From an uncultured Eggerthellaceae bacterium (GTDB lineage: Bacteria; Actinomycetota; Coriobacteriia; Coriobacteriales; Eggerthellaceae): a stretch of DNA of 62,658 nucleotides. Location of the stretch: NCBI GenBank assembly GCA_934630485.1, contig CAKTWD010000001.1, positions 1-62,658 on the forward strand, in the 5' to 3' direction. The notes below the pieces were generated by a model. It did no database searches, was not told where the DNA came from, and saw only the letters and a list, made by a program, of their open reading frames with translations. Made by a program: the position numbers and the translations under genes. Shown here piece after piece: positions 1 to 8,625 of the stretch (its first letter is position 1; every line of letters begins with the position of its first letter).

Positions 1-1
1 G

Positions 2-1420
2 CATACGTCTGCGGGACGTCGTTCGGGCGCCTCGCAAGTTGCTTATTCGCAAGACCCCCGTCATCGGGGCACTCGCCCGCAAGCCGGCACTCGTCGACCT
101 GCCAATCGCGCGCCTGCGCAGAAAAAGCGCGGCGGTGGCAAGCTGAAGTGCGTTTTGGTCGCGGTCCTTGCATTGGTCCTGGTGGGCGCCGGTGCGGCTT
201 TCGCGTACTACCAGAATATCGAGGGCAACCTGCATGCAGGCCTTGATCAGAAGGATCTTGAGAAGTACCTGGTCGAGACGGATCTGACCAACGAGCCGTT
301 CTATATGCTGCTGATGGGTACTGACGGCTCGTCCGAGCGCGAAGAGGACGAGTCGTTTGGCGGATCGTTCCGTACTGACAGCATCATCCTTGCCCGCATC
401 GATCCGGTGAACAAGAAGGTCTCGATGGTTTCGATTCATCGCGACACCATGGTTGACATGGGCGAATACGGTCAACAGAAAGTCAACGCGGCTCATGCGT
501 TCGGCGGCGCGGTCCTATCTGTCAAAACCATTTCTGACTTTGCGGGCGTTGATATCTCGCACTATGCCGAGATCAATTTCGACGGCTTCCGCGACATCGT
601 CGATGCGCTGGGCGGCGTCGAGGTTGACGTTCCTGTTGAGATCAACGATGAGGATGCTGGCGGCCATCTGGACGCGGGCTTGCAAACCCTCAACGGGGAG
701 CAGGCTCTGATCTTGTGTCGCTCACGCAACACTTATGCCGATTCGGCCGACCCCGATTCGATGCGCGCCGCCAATCAGCGCCTGGTTTTGTCGGCAATCG
801 CCGAGAAGATCCTGTCGTCCGATGTGGCCACTATTGCCAACTCGGTCACGGCAATTTCCAAGTATGTGACTACCGACCTGGATGTTTCCGACATCATTGG
901 CTTGGCTCAGGCGATGCGCGGCATGGACACCTCGACCGACTTCTACACGGCAATGGACCCGGTAACCAACAAGCTCATCGGCGACGGCTGGTACACGTAT
1001 TCCAACGAGGAAGAGTGGAAGGCCATGATGAAGCGTATGGACGAGGGCTTGCCGCCGTCCGAGGATGCGATCATCGACGAAAAGACGGGAACGATCGTTG
1101 CCACTAACGGCCAGGACCCCGCCGATTCCGAGAAGCTGGCTACGATCTCGGTGAAGAACGGCACAACGAAGAGTGCCCGCACGCAAGAGGCGGTGAACCT
1201 GCTGAAGGATGCGGGCTTCACGAATGCTTCGGGTTCGGATGCCAATTCGACCGATCATAAGAAGACCCTGGTCGTCTATAAGAGCGCGTCGCACGAACGC
1301 GAGGCGAATCAGATCGTCGAGGCGCTTGGTCAAGGCACTGCGCAGTTGGATAACGGCGAATATTTGTTTGAAAGCAACTTCTTGGTGTTGATCGGCTCCG
1401 ACTGGAAGGACGCGTCGTAA
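2..1420 (+). CDS. LytR-CpsA-Psr (LCP) family cell-wall protein, 5' end cut by window
   Basis: LCP proteins transfer undecaprenyl-linked glycopolymers onto peptidoglycan at the outer membrane face. The frame is open to the left window edge, so the start is outside. The visible N-terminus is a basic, Ala/Gln/Arg-rich cytoplasmic tail followed by one hydrophobic segment (ALVLVGAGAAFAYY). The LCP core follows, with the RTDSIILARIDP and SIHRDTMVDM motifs containing the conserved Asp and Arg residues that bind the pyrophosphate lipid. The last ~95 residues (from ATISVKNGTTK) resemble a LytR_C domain. The TAA stop shares one base with the rlmH start, so the two are probably co-translated. Family is clear; substrate polymer is unknown. 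Confidence 0.9.
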   Translation, partial: HTSAGRRSGASQVAYSQDPRHRGTRPQAGTRRPANRAPAQKKRGGGKLKCVLVAVLALVLVGAGAAFAYYQNIEGNLHAGLDQKDLEKYLVETDLTNEPFYMLLMGTDGSSEREEDESFGGSFRTDSIILARIDPVNKKVSMVSIHRDTMVDMGEYGQQKVNAAHAFGGAVLSVKTISDFAGVDISHYAEINFDGFRDIVDALGGVEVDVPVEINDEDAGGHLDAGLQTLNGEQALILCRSRNTYADSADPDSMRAANQRLVLSAIAEKILSSDVATIANSVTAISKYVTTDLDVSDIIGLAQAMRGMDTSTDFYTAMDPVTNKLIGDGWYTYSNEEEWKAMMKRMDEGLPPSEDAIIDEKTGTIVATNGQDPADSEKLATISVKNGTTKSARTQEAVNLLKDAGFTNASGSDANSTDHKKTLVVYKSASHEREANQIVEALGQGTAQLDNGEYLFESNFLVLIGSDWKDAS

Positions 1421-1899
1421 TGCGTTTCACGATAGTCGCTGTTGGAAAACTGAAAGAACGCTTTTGGGTTGATGCGTGCAAGGAGTATCTGAAACGCCTG
1501 CAGCCCTACGCGAAAACCGAGGTCCGCGAAATCGCCGATGTCGACCCGGCGCGCGCTGGCGGCGTGGATGCCGCGCGCAACAAAGAGGGCGATGCGATTT
1601 GCGCTGAGTTGGACAAGCTGTCATCGGGGACGCATGTGGTGTTGATGGCCATCGACGGCATCGAGCGCTCCAGCGAGCAGCTTTCGAGGCATCTTGGTCA
1701 GCTGATGTTGCAGGGCAAGAGCGATTTCGCGTTCGTGATCGGGGGATCCGACGGCGTGAGCGATGCTGTGCGCGCCCGTGCGAACGAGAAGTTGTCGTTC
1801 GGGCCCATCACGCTTCCGCATAACCTTGCTCGCGTGGTTCTTCTGGAGCAGCTGTACCGCACTCAAAAAATTGCCCACAACGAGCCTTATCATAAGTAG
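1420..1899 (+). CDS. rlmH: 23S rRNA (pseudouridine-1915 N3) methyltransferase RlmH
   Basis: The 159-residue protein has the usual RlmH length. It begins MRFTIVAVGKLKERFW and ends LEQLYRTQKIAHNEPYHK, the characteristic C-terminal tail that completes the active site of this SPOUT-class methyltransferase. The glycine-rich knot FVIGGSDGVSDAV forms the S-adenosylmethionine site. RlmH methylates pseudouridine 1915 in helix 69 of 23S rRNA on assembled 70S ribosomes. The ATG overlaps the LCP stop codon by one base (TAATG), which implies translational coupling. A strong and unambiguous match. Confidence 0.96.
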   Translation: MRFTIVAVGKLKERFWVDACKEYLKRLQPYAKTEVREIADVDPARAGGVDAARNKEGDAICAELDKLSSGTHVVLMAIDGIERSSEQLSRHLGQLMLQGKSDFAFVIGGSDGVSDAVRARANEKLSFGPITLPHNLARVVLLEQLYRTQKIAHNEPYHK

Positions 1900-2060
1900 C
1901 GCTTATTCCGCGATGGTCTAAGCGGCGCAAGTGGGTGTTCGCAAAAGCGCGATTGCTTGGCGGAACCAAGCGGCTCCATGTGCCTGCTTCCGCTTATTCT
2001 TAGCCGCCGCCCTGTGCGGCGCGTCCGTGCAGTTGCCTATGTCTAACAAAAGGAGTTCGA

Positions 2061-3026
2061 ATGCGATACGTCTCATGGAACGTCAACGGCTTGCGCGCGG
2101 TGATGAAGAAGGGTTTTGAGGACATCGTCGCCCAGATCAACCCCGATGTGCTTGCCCTTCAAGAGACGAAGCTACAGGCGAACCAAGCTGCTCCCGACCT
2201 GCCGGATTACCTGGAGTTTTGGAGTTACGCCGACCGAAAAGGCTATTCGGGAACGGCAGTTTTCAGCAAGAGGGCTCCGCTGCAGGTGCTTCACGGCTTG
2301 GGGTTTGCGAACCTCGACGATGAAGGTCGCATCGTGGCGTTGGAGTTCCCTGAATGCTGGTTCGTGTGCGTGTACACGCCGAATGCCCAGAACGGTTTGG
2401 CGCGCATCGATCACCGCATGGAGTGGGATGACGCGTTCCGCGACTTCTGCAAAGGCTTGGAAGAGGGCGTTCTGCCTGCTGGCGTGTCTGTCGAGCGCGT
2501 CGATGGTGAAGGAGCCGTCGTACTGTTGCCCGACGCGGGCGCAGGCGAAGGCAAGAACGGCGCGGATATCGACCCTGGTAAGATCATGCTGGGCGCGGGA
2601 CACATCCCGGCATCGTGGTTGCCGCGCACCAGTGCAGGCGAAACCGCTGATGCGAAACCCGTGGTAGTTTGCGGCGATCTGAACGTCGCGCATAATGAGA
2701 TCGACTTGAAGAACCCGGGCCCCAATCGCGGCAACGCGGGTTTCTCGGACGAGGAGCGCGGGAAGTTCGGCGAGCTTCTGCATGCGGGCTTCACTGACAC
2801 CTTCCGCTATTTGCATCCCGACGTTGAGGGCGCGTATTCGTGGTGGAGCTATCGTTTCCACGCGCGTGAGAACAACGCGGGGTGGCGCATCGACTACTTT
2901 CTGGTTAGCGATGCCCTTCGCGAAAACGTGCAGACCGCAAGCATTTTGAGCGAAGTCTACGGATCGGACCATTGTCCCGTTATGCTTGAGCTTGAGAATA
3001 ATCAACTAACACAAATCCAACCGTAA
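2061..3026 (+). CDS. Exodeoxyribonuclease III / AP endonuclease with internal insertion
   Basis: This DNA-repair enzyme of the exonuclease III (Xth) group cleaves 5' to abasic sites and has 3'-phosphodiesterase activity. Family motifs are present in order: WNVNGLRA near the N-terminus, LALQETKLQ with the metal-binding Glu, the VVCGDLNVAHNEIDLKNP catalytic Asp/Asn motif, the WRIDYFLVSDAL motif and terminal GSDHCPV with the catalytic His. At 321 residues it is longer than the usual ~255-270. The extra ~65 residues lie between the FCKGLEEG region and the GDLNVAHN motif and are rich in Gly, Ala and Asp. The ATG follows AGGAG at 2051. An insert before GDLN is unusual but all catalytic motifs are intact. 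Confidence 0.93.
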   Translation: MRYVSWNVNGLRAVMKKGFEDIVAQINPDVLALQETKLQANQAAPDLPDYLEFWSYADRKGYSGTAVFSKRAPLQVLHGLGFANLDDEGRIVALEFPECWFVCVYTPNAQNGLARIDHRMEWDDAFRDFCKGLEEGVLPAGVSVERVDGEGAVVLLPDAGAGEGKNGADIDPGKIMLGAGHIPASWLPRTSAGETADAKPVVVCGDLNVAHNEIDLKNPGPNRGNAGFSDEERGKFGELLHAGFTDTFRYLHPDVEGAYSWWSYRFHARENNAGWRIDYFLVSDALRENVQTASILSEVYGSDHCPVMLELENNQLTQIQP

Positions 3027-3155
3027 TTAAGCGGCTGTCCATCGGTGATCCAACACGATCTGACGGCTGTCTAACAGCAGCTGGCAAGAACCCGACAGTA
3101 ATCTAGCGCGAGTCCAACAGGATCCAATAAAAACCCAACCGTAATCCAACAGGAG
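3014..3155. repeat. Short TCCAAC-type repeat tract upstream of folE
   Basis: Between the exonuclease III stop and folE lies a run of related units around the hexamer TCCAAC: 3015, 3048, 3112, 3122, 3133 and 3143, with weaker versions near 3070 and 3089. The last four are spaced about 10-11 bp, one helical turn. Two longer units, AATCCAACCGTAAT at 3014 and CCCAACCGTAATCCAACAGG at 3134-3153, are nearly the same. The final unit supplies the folE ribosome site (CAGGAG). Function unknown; a helically phased regulator-binding tract or slippage-derived sequence are both possible. Confidence 0.5.
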
Positions 3156-3162
3156 TTTTCAC

Positions 3163-3756
3163 ATGCAGAACGATAATTCGAACAACACCAGCACCATGGA
3201 TATGGAGAAGATCGAAGCCGGTGTGCGCATGATCTTGGAGGGCGTTGGCGAAGACCCCGATCGCGAGGGCCTGATCGAAACGCCTGCTCGCGTGGCGCGC
3301 ATGTACGAGGAGATCTTCGCCGGCATGAACCAAGACCCGCACGATCTGTTCGAGAAGCTGTTCGACGAACATCATCAGGAAATGGTGATGGTGCGCGAAA
3401 TCCCGTTCTACTCGATGTGCGAGCATCATCTGGCACCGTTCTTCGGTCAGGCTCACATCGCTTACATCCCCGGCAAAGAGGGGAAGGTCTGCGGCCTGTC
3501 GAAGCTTGCTCGCCTGGTCGACCTGTACGCGAAGCGTCCGCAGATTCAGGAGCGCCTTACCTCGCAGATCGCCGATACGCTTGTCAAGGAGCTTAACCCC
3601 GAGGGCGTGATGGTGGTGCTCGAAGCCGAGCACATGTGCATGACCATGCGCGGCGTTAAGAAGCCCGGCTCGAAAACCACCACCAGTGCGGCACGCGGGT
3701 GCTTCCTTTCCAACCAGGCAACGCGTTCCGAGGCTATGAGCTTGATTTTCCGTTAA
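3163..3756 (+). CDS. folE: GTP cyclohydrolase I
   Basis: FolE converts GTP to 7,8-dihydroneopterin triphosphate, the first step of tetrahydrofolate synthesis. The 197-residue length is typical. Zinc ligands are visible as Cys86 and His89 in SMCEHHLAPF and Cys159 in EAEHMCMTMRG. The GLSKLARLVDLYAKRPQIQE helix and the RGVKKPGSKT substrate loop are intact. The start ATG follows AACAGGAG at the end of a short repeat tract. No other folate gene is adjacent, so this looks like a stand-alone unit. Confidence 0.96.
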   Translation: MQNDNSNNTSTMDMEKIEAGVRMILEGVGEDPDREGLIETPARVARMYEEIFAGMNQDPHDLFEKLFDEHHQEMVMVREIPFYSMCEHHLAPFFGQAHIAYIPGKEGKVCGLSKLARLVDLYAKRPQIQERLTSQIADTLVKELNPEGVMVVLEAEHMCMTMRGVKKPGSKTTTSAARGCFLSNQATRSEAMSLIFR

Positions 3757-3834
3757 GCCTTTGCACGGCGGGCCGTCAACGGTGACGCTCATGCTAGACT
3801 TTTGCAAAACAGGATTCGAATCCAGGAGGCTCTT

Positions 3835-4104
3835 ATGAAGTGCGTTCTTTCCGTTTTGGGCAAGGATCGTCCGGGCATCGTCGCTGGAGTTGCCGTCACC
3901 CTTACCGAGTGCGGCGCCAACATCGACGACATCAGCCAGACCATTCTGGGCGACATGTTCTCGATGACTATGCTCACCACGCTGAACGATGAGGTCGCAG
4001 GCTTCGACGACGTTCAGGCCAAGCTTGCCGCGCAGGCCGAGAAGCTGGGTGTCCAGATGACGCTTCAGCGACAAGATGTCTTTAGCTACATGTACGAGGT
4101 GTAG
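3835..4104 (+). CDS. ACT domain-containing small protein (UPF0237 type)
   Basis: An 89-residue protein made almost entirely of one ACT domain, beginning MKCVLSVLGKDRPGIVAGVA with the DRPGIV ligand-binding turn and continuing with CGANIDDISQTILG. Such proteins are thought to bind small ligands, often amino acids. The ATG at 3835 has AGGAGG at 3824-3829; an in-frame TTG at 3802 has no ribosome site and is not used. In many Gram-positives this protein is followed by a UPF0210 partner; here the next gene is a CBS-domain membrane protein, so the partner is absent or elsewhere. Confidence 0.9.
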   Translation: MKCVLSVLGKDRPGIVAGVAVTLTECGANIDDISQTILGDMFSMTMLTTLNDEVAGFDDVQAKLAAQAEKLGVQMTLQRQDVFSYMYEV

Positions 4105-4153
4105 TATTGCTTCGCGGGCAGCAATCGCTGTCCGCGTTTTTATGGAGGTATAA

Positions 4154-5494
4154 ATGCCCATTGGGGTAAGCTTGGTTCTTGTGGCGGCGTTCCTTTTGAT
4201 GAACGCCTTTTTCGTCATCGCCGAATTCGCAATGGTGCGCGTGCGTCCCTCGCAGGTTGAAATGGCCCTGCAGGAAGGTCGCAAGGGCGCGAAAGCGGCA
4301 AAGATCATCACCGACAACGTGAACGATTACCTTTCGGCTTGCCAGTTGGGCATTACCCTGGCTTCGCTTGCCTTGGGCTGGTTGGGCGAGCCCGCGTTCT
4401 CCAACCTTATCCGCCCGTTGCTGGCCCCCATTGGCATCCCCGAAACGGCCATTTCGGCCATTGCCGTCGCCATCGGCTACATCATCATGACCACGCTGCA
4501 TGTGGTGGTGGGCGAGCTTATCCCCAAGTCGTTCGCCATTTACTCGACCGAGTCGTACGCGCTGCACACGGCGCCCGTCCTTCATGTGTTCTACCGCATC
4601 ACGTTCCCCATCATGTGGCTGTTCAACCACCTGACCAGCGCCGTTGTGCGCTTGGCCGGTCACGATCCCGAGAACGAGCATGAGGTTTACACCGACGAGG
4701 AGATCAAACTGCTCATTGACGAGTCCACCGAAAGCGGTCTGATCGACCCCGAGGCTAACGAGATCGTGGACAACATCTTCGACATCGGCGACAAGGATGC
4801 TGAGGCCATTATGACCCCGCGCACCGACCTGATCTGCGTCGATATGGAAGACTCGCTGGAAGAGAATCTTCAAACCGTGCGCAACTACAAGTTCACGCGC
4901 TACCCTGTTTGCCAGGGAAGCAAAGACCGCATCATCGGTTTCGTGCACGTGAAAGACCTGTACACCGCGCCGAAGGGCGAGGACATGAAGGACCTGCGCA
5001 TACGCAGCATCCTTGCCGTGCCCGAGGGGATCCCCGTTGCCAAGCTGCTGCAAGCGCTGCAACGTCAGCACACGAAGATCGCCGTGGTCGTGGACGAGCA
5101 CGGCGGCACCAGCGGCATCGTCACCATGAGCGACATCATGGAGCAGATCGTTGGCCGCATGGACGACGAGTACTCGCATGGCGACGAGGGCCGCATCGTG
5201 GAGTTATCTGATGGCCGCAAGCTCATTGACGGTTCGATGCCTATCGACGAGGTAACCGAGCTTATTGGGTTCACGCCCGAGGAGGCCGACGAATGCGAGA
5301 CGGCGGGCGGCTTGCTGCTATCGCTGTTCGACCGCATTCCCGCCGAGGGCGACGTGATCAGCGTTGCCGAAATGCGTGATGGCGAGCCTGTTGAGGGCGG
5401 CGCATCGGCCCAGTTCACGGTTGTGGACATGGACAACCACCGCATCGACAAGATCGAGGTGCGCGCGATTCCTGCCCAGGATCCGCTGCTTTAA
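4154..5494 (+). CDS. Hemolysin-family CNNM/CBS-pair membrane protein
   Basis: A 446-residue protein of the TlyC/CorC (HlyC) family. The N-terminal ~190 residues form a DUF21/CNNM membrane region, from VLVAAFLLMNAFFVIAEFAMV through the re-entrant AFSNLIRPLLAPIGIP to YRITFPIMWLFNHL. A tandem CBS pair follows (about residues 210-340: IMTPRTDLICVDME, VVVDEHGGTSGIVTMSDI). The end is a CorC_HlyC domain with the LIDGSMPIDEV motif. Members are linked to Mg2+/Co2+ efflux rather than true hemolysis. ATG is preceded by TATGGAGG. Its stop overlaps the stop of the convergent amidohydrolase by four bases. Confidence 0.92.
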   Translation: MPIGVSLVLVAAFLLMNAFFVIAEFAMVRVRPSQVEMALQEGRKGAKAAKIITDNVNDYLSACQLGITLASLALGWLGEPAFSNLIRPLLAPIGIPETAISAIAVAIGYIIMTTLHVVVGELIPKSFAIYSTESYALHTAPVLHVFYRITFPIMWLFNHLTSAVVRLAGHDPENEHEVYTDEEIKLLIDESTESGLIDPEANEIVDNIFDIGDKDAEAIMTPRTDLICVDMEDSLEENLQTVRNYKFTRYPVCQGSKDRIIGFVHVKDLYTAPKGEDMKDLRIRSILAVPEGIPVAKLLQALQRQHTKIAVVVDEHGGTSGIVTMSDIMEQIVGRMDDEYSHGDEGRIVELSDGRKLIDGSMPIDEVTELIGFTPEEADECETAGGLLLSLFDRIPAEGDVISVAEMRDGEPVEGGASAQFTVVDMDNHRIDKIEVRAIPAQDPLL

Positions 5495-6327
5495 TCTACT
5501 TTCACGCCGCAGAAGCGTTCGGCGTTCTTCCAGAGGATCTTTTCCAGGTCGTCGTCGCTGAAAACGCCAGGAGCTTGCTGTGTGATTTGCTGGTCGAATT
5601 CGACGGCCGGGTCCCACATGGGGAAGTCACTGCCGAACATGACGCGGTCGCATCCCCACAAATGGACGAGCTCGGCCAGGTGGCGCGTGCCGGTGAAGGC
5701 GACGGCGCTGGAGGTGTCCACGAACAGGCGATCCTCGAAAGCAAGATCGCGGGCATCATCATCGTGCATGATGTCGTAGCCGCGGTCGAAGATGGACCAG
5801 CCGCTGAAATGCGTGGCGTCCACCACCAGGTCGGGGAAGGCGCGCAGGATGCGCTTCAGGCGCTTGGGGCTGGAGTAGTCGTAGCGGTAGTCGCCGGTGT
5901 GGATGACCACGGGCGCGCGACCTGCGATTATCTCGTAGAAGTTCATCAGGCGTGGGTCGTCCATGTTCACAAGCTGCGTGTCGGGATGCAGCTTGAAACC
6001 GTGAAGCCCCAGTTCAAGGGCGCGTTCGACTTCTGCTTCCATATCTTTGAAATCGGGATGCATGGTACCGAAGGCGATGAACTCGGGGTGCTCTGCCTGC
6101 TTTTCGGCAAGGAATGAGTTGATGGTGGGGACGGAGTGCGCGGTAGTTGCCACTGAGTGAACGATGAAGTTCGTGATGGGTGAGCGCTTTGTGGCGGCGA
6201 TTAGGTCTTCGGCTGTGCCCTGACCTGCCATTGCTTGTTGGACTCCGTAAAACGCGCCGACTGCCTCCACCGCTCGCGAGGCGATTGCCTCGGGGTAGAT
6301 GTGTGCGTGCGCATCGATGACCGCCAT
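5491..6327 (-). CDS. Amidohydrolase-family TIM-barrel metal-dependent hydrolase
   Basis: A 278-residue protein of the Amidohydro_2 group. The metal-binding HxH motif sits at the N-terminus (MAVIDAHAHIYP). Further metal or catalytic residues are seen in GFKLHPDTQL, VVIHTGDYRYDYSS, VVDATHFSG and MFGSDFPMWDP. Relatives include decarboxylases and lactonases; the substrate cannot be read from sequence. No pathway genes are adjacent. It converges with the CBS-domain gene, sharing the palindrome TTAA as both stop codons, so no room exists for a separate terminator between them. Confidence 0.85.
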   Translation of the reverse strand: MAVIDAHAHIYPEAIASRAVEAVGAFYGVQQAMAGQGTAEDLIAATKRSPITNFIVHSVATTAHSVPTINSFLAEKQAEHPEFIAFGTMHPDFKDMEAEVERALELGLHGFKLHPDTQLVNMDDPRLMNFYEIIAGRAPVVIHTGDYRYDYSSPKRLKRILRAFPDLVVDATHFSGWSIFDRGYDIMHDDDARDLAFEDRLFVDTSSAVAFTGTRHLAELVHLWGCDRVMFGSDFPMWDPAVEFDQQITQQAPGVFSDDDLEKILWKNAERFCGVKVD

Positions 6328-6476
6328 GTCGTTCCTTCCGTTCTTTGGTTTGAATCAAGCTTCACTTTAACGCTTTTTAGTTTCGGGCGCGTGTCGCGTT
6401 GTTGGAGGGCAGTTGGCGAACGGGCGGCGCCGTGTTTGCGTGCCTGGCGCCCGACTGCGGGGTGGGCGGCCTCCCA

Positions 6477-6794
6477 TCAGCCGAATGCCTCCACCCAGAA
6501 GCGCTCGACCGGTGGTTTCCCTAAACTTGCGTCGTAGGTGCGACGTTCCAGGAACAGGTTCGTTTCGCGCGAGCCGATGCGCACGCGGTAGCGCGCGGTT
6601 GAGATGCCCCGGTAGGAAGGTCCGAAGCCGCTGCGCTCGATGATTTCGTCAACGCGGAACGAGCGTCCGTCGGGCCACATGATCACAATCGGGTCGAACC
6701 TTCCCTCGTCGGTTATGCGCATGAAAACGTCGACGTAGCGCTTGTGCGCCCGTCTTCGTGTTCCGCTTGAATCTGTCACCCAATCTGCCGGCAT
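6477..6794 (-). CDS. Conserved-looking small protein divergent from translesion polymerase
   Basis: A 105-residue protein (MPADWVTDSSGTRRR to ERFWVEAFG) rich in Arg, with strand-like segments VDVFMRITDEGRFDPIVIMW and GISTARYRVRIG. I do not recognise the family. It starts only 12 bases from the LexA-type box that lies between it and the polymerase gene. A GATAAT hexamer seven bases before the ATG and lack of any ribosome site suggest a leaderless, damage-inducible transcript. A role with the polymerase is inferred only from shared control. Confidence 0.7.
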   Translation of the reverse strand: MPADWVTDSSGTRRRAHKRYVDVFMRITDEGRFDPIVIMWPDGRSFRVDEIIERSGFGPSYRGISTARYRVRIGSRETNLFLERRTYDASLGKPPVERFWVEAFG

Positions 6795-6806
6795 GTCTGT
6801 TATTAT

Positions 6807-6820
6807 CGAACATCGGTTCG
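6807..6820. promoter_or_regulatory. LexA (SOS) box between divergent genes
   Basis: CGAACATCGGTTCG contains GAAC-N4-GTTC with CG flanks, the Gram-positive LexA/DinR half-site arrangement. AT-rich bases flank it on both sides. It lies between the polymerase gene (+) and the small divergent gene (-) and overlaps the GATAAT hexamer of the latter, so bound LexA could block both. Confidence 0.75.
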
Positions 6821-6864
6821 AATTCTGGTAGCGAACAGACTGTGAAGATTGAAGGGGCGTGCGA

Positions 6865-8241
6865 ATGACGGATAGATTCTTGTCGGCAAAGTGCGAAACG
6901 CCGGCTAATGATGTCGCGTCGCGCTGCGACCTTTCGCAGATGCATCAATCTTCCAACAGAACTTACCTGTGCATTGATCTGAAATCCTTTTACGCTTCGG
7001 TGGAATGCATCGATCGCGGGCTCGACCCGTTTGCTGCCAACCTGGTTGTGGCAGATCCCGAACGCAGTGCCAACACCATTTGCCTTGCCATTACGCCGGC
7101 GTTGAAGGCGCGGGGCGTGAAGAACCGCTGTCGACTGCGCGACGTTCCCGATGGCATCGACTTCGTTTGTGCGGTGCCGCGCATGAAGCGCTATATGGAG
7201 GTATCGGGGCATGTCGTTAACGCGTATCGGCAATTCGTTTCGCCTGATGACATGCATGTTTACTCAATCGATGAGTCGTTCATCGACGCCACGCCGTACT
7301 TGAAGCTCTATGGTGTGGACGGGCGCACGTTCGCGAAGATGCTTATGCAGGCGGTATTCGATCAAACGGGCATCACGGCCACGGCGGGTATTGGCCCGAA
7401 CTTGCTTATGGCAAAGGTTGCGCTTGACGTGTGCGCCAAGCATGCGCTCGACGGCATTGGCCAGCTGGATGACGAGTCATGGCGTCGCGAGATCTGGTTT
7501 CATCGGCCCATCACCGACATATGGGGTATTGGGCCCGGCACCGCGCGGCGACTGGCGAAGCATGGCGTGTTCGACCTGGCGGGCGTGTGCTCGCTGCCGA
7601 AGAAATCCATTCAGAAGGAGTTCGGCAAGAACGGCCTGTTCCTGCTTGATCATGCGTGGGGGCAAGAGCCGTGCACCATTTCCCAGGCGAAGAATTACCG
7701 GCGACGCGACCATTCCATCACGAACGGGCAGGTTCTTATGCGCGATTACGGTTACGAAGAGGCGCAGACGCTTGTTCGCGAGATGGCGCTTTCGTCGTGC
7801 TTGGAGCTTACCGAGAAGGGCCTTGTTGCAACGAGCGTTGGGATTTGGGTGGGTTATTCCTCGTCGGGGGCAAGTCATCATGCGTGGGATCACGGGCGGG
7901 TGCCGGCTTTGGGCGCGGGTGGCAGCGCTAAGTTTCCGCGTCCCACCGACTCGGTGGCGCAAACGATGGACGCGCTGTTGGATCTGTATTTGAAACACGT
8001 TGACCCGCGGATGGCGATTCGACGGGTGAACATCGCGCTTGGCGGTTTGTTCGATAAAAGCGACGTGCAGCCCACGCTCTTTGACGATACCGAGGGCGAA
8101 AGCAAGGAAGAAGCCGTTGCGCAGGCGATGGTTGCCGTGCGGGCACGGTTCGGTAGGAATTCGATGCTAACGGCCACCAGCCTTCTTCCCGAAGCGAACG
8201 GTCGCGAAAGGAACATGCAGGTAGGAGGTCATCGGGCATGA
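6865..8241 (+). CDS. Y-family translesion DNA polymerase (UmuC/UvrX-like)
   Basis: Error-prone polymerase for lesion bypass. The palm begins YLCIDLKSFYASVECIDRG (catalytic Asp and the Tyr steric gate region). The second acidic pair is in VYSIDESFID, followed by TATAGIGPNLLMAKVALD and the helix-hairpin-helix ITDIWGIGPGTARRLAKHGV. The C-terminal ~200 residues are the little-finger region and a variable tail with QPTLFDD, resembling a degenerate clamp-binding motif. ATG 6865 is preferred over GTG 6859 because AGGGG lies seven bases before it. A LexA box upstream supports SOS control. The stop overlaps the next small gene. Confidence 0.92.
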   Translation: MTDRFLSAKCETPANDVASRCDLSQMHQSSNRTYLCIDLKSFYASVECIDRGLDPFAANLVVADPERSANTICLAITPALKARGVKNRCRLRDVPDGIDFVCAVPRMKRYMEVSGHVVNAYRQFVSPDDMHVYSIDESFIDATPYLKLYGVDGRTFAKMLMQAVFDQTGITATAGIGPNLLMAKVALDVCAKHALDGIGQLDDESWRREIWFHRPITDIWGIGPGTARRLAKHGVFDLAGVCSLPKKSIQKEFGKNGLFLLDHAWGQEPCTISQAKNYRRRDHSITNGQVLMRDYGYEEAQTLVREMALSSCLELTEKGLVATSVGIWVGYSSSGASHHAWDHGRVPALGAGGSAKFPRPTDSVAQTMDALLDLYLKHVDPRMAIRRVNIALGGLFDKSDVQPTLFDDTEGESKEEAVAQAMVAVRARFGRNSMLTATSLLPEANGRERNMQVGGHRA

Positions 8242-8495
8242 TGATGAACGTTGATCAGGTCCGGCGTGCGGCGCAGATCCCTTCGGTTGACGTGTGGAGC
8301 GGGATTTCCGAAGACGAACGCCAGTATCGCGCGCAAGTGCTGGACGACATCGTGAAGCGAGTTGCCGCCGAAGGGGTTCATTACGCCGTGCCTGGGGATG
8401 ATAGGGGCAGGCAATTCATGCCATTTGCAGCGTTGAAGGGGTTCGACGAGGTTATCGCGGAAGGGGAAGGCCAAGAGCGTGGCTGCGGCATGTAA
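8238..8495 (+). CDS. Small protein translationally coupled to the translesion polymerase
   Basis: An 85-residue protein (MMMNVDQVRRAAQIPS to EGQERGCGM). Its ATG overlaps the polymerase stop (ATGA), with GGAGG at 8223-8227 inside the polymerase gene. Coupled expression suggests a joint role, like the small YolD-type proteins beside Firmicutes translesion polymerases, but I see no sequence resemblance that proves this. Two further ATG codons follow at 8241 and 8244, so the exact start is uncertain by two residues. Confidence 0.75.
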   Translation: MMMNVDQVRRAAQIPSVDVWSGISEDERQYRAQVLDDIVKRVAAEGVHYAVPGDDRGRQFMPFAALKGFDEVIAEGEGQERGCGM

Positions 8496-8625
8496 CGGGG
8501 TTGCGAGCCAAGGTTGTGAAGGTCGCGTGGGCAATGCAAGAAAAGCTTGCCATGGGCGTAAGAGGTGAGTAATATATCTTCTGCTGTTCGAGAGACAAGC
8601 AAGTTGCGAACAGCGCTACATACAT

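Noticed and set aside
1931..2119. 62-codon ORF between rlmH and the exonuclease gene
   Set aside because: No ribosome site, overlaps the exonuclease start and has no protein-like pattern.
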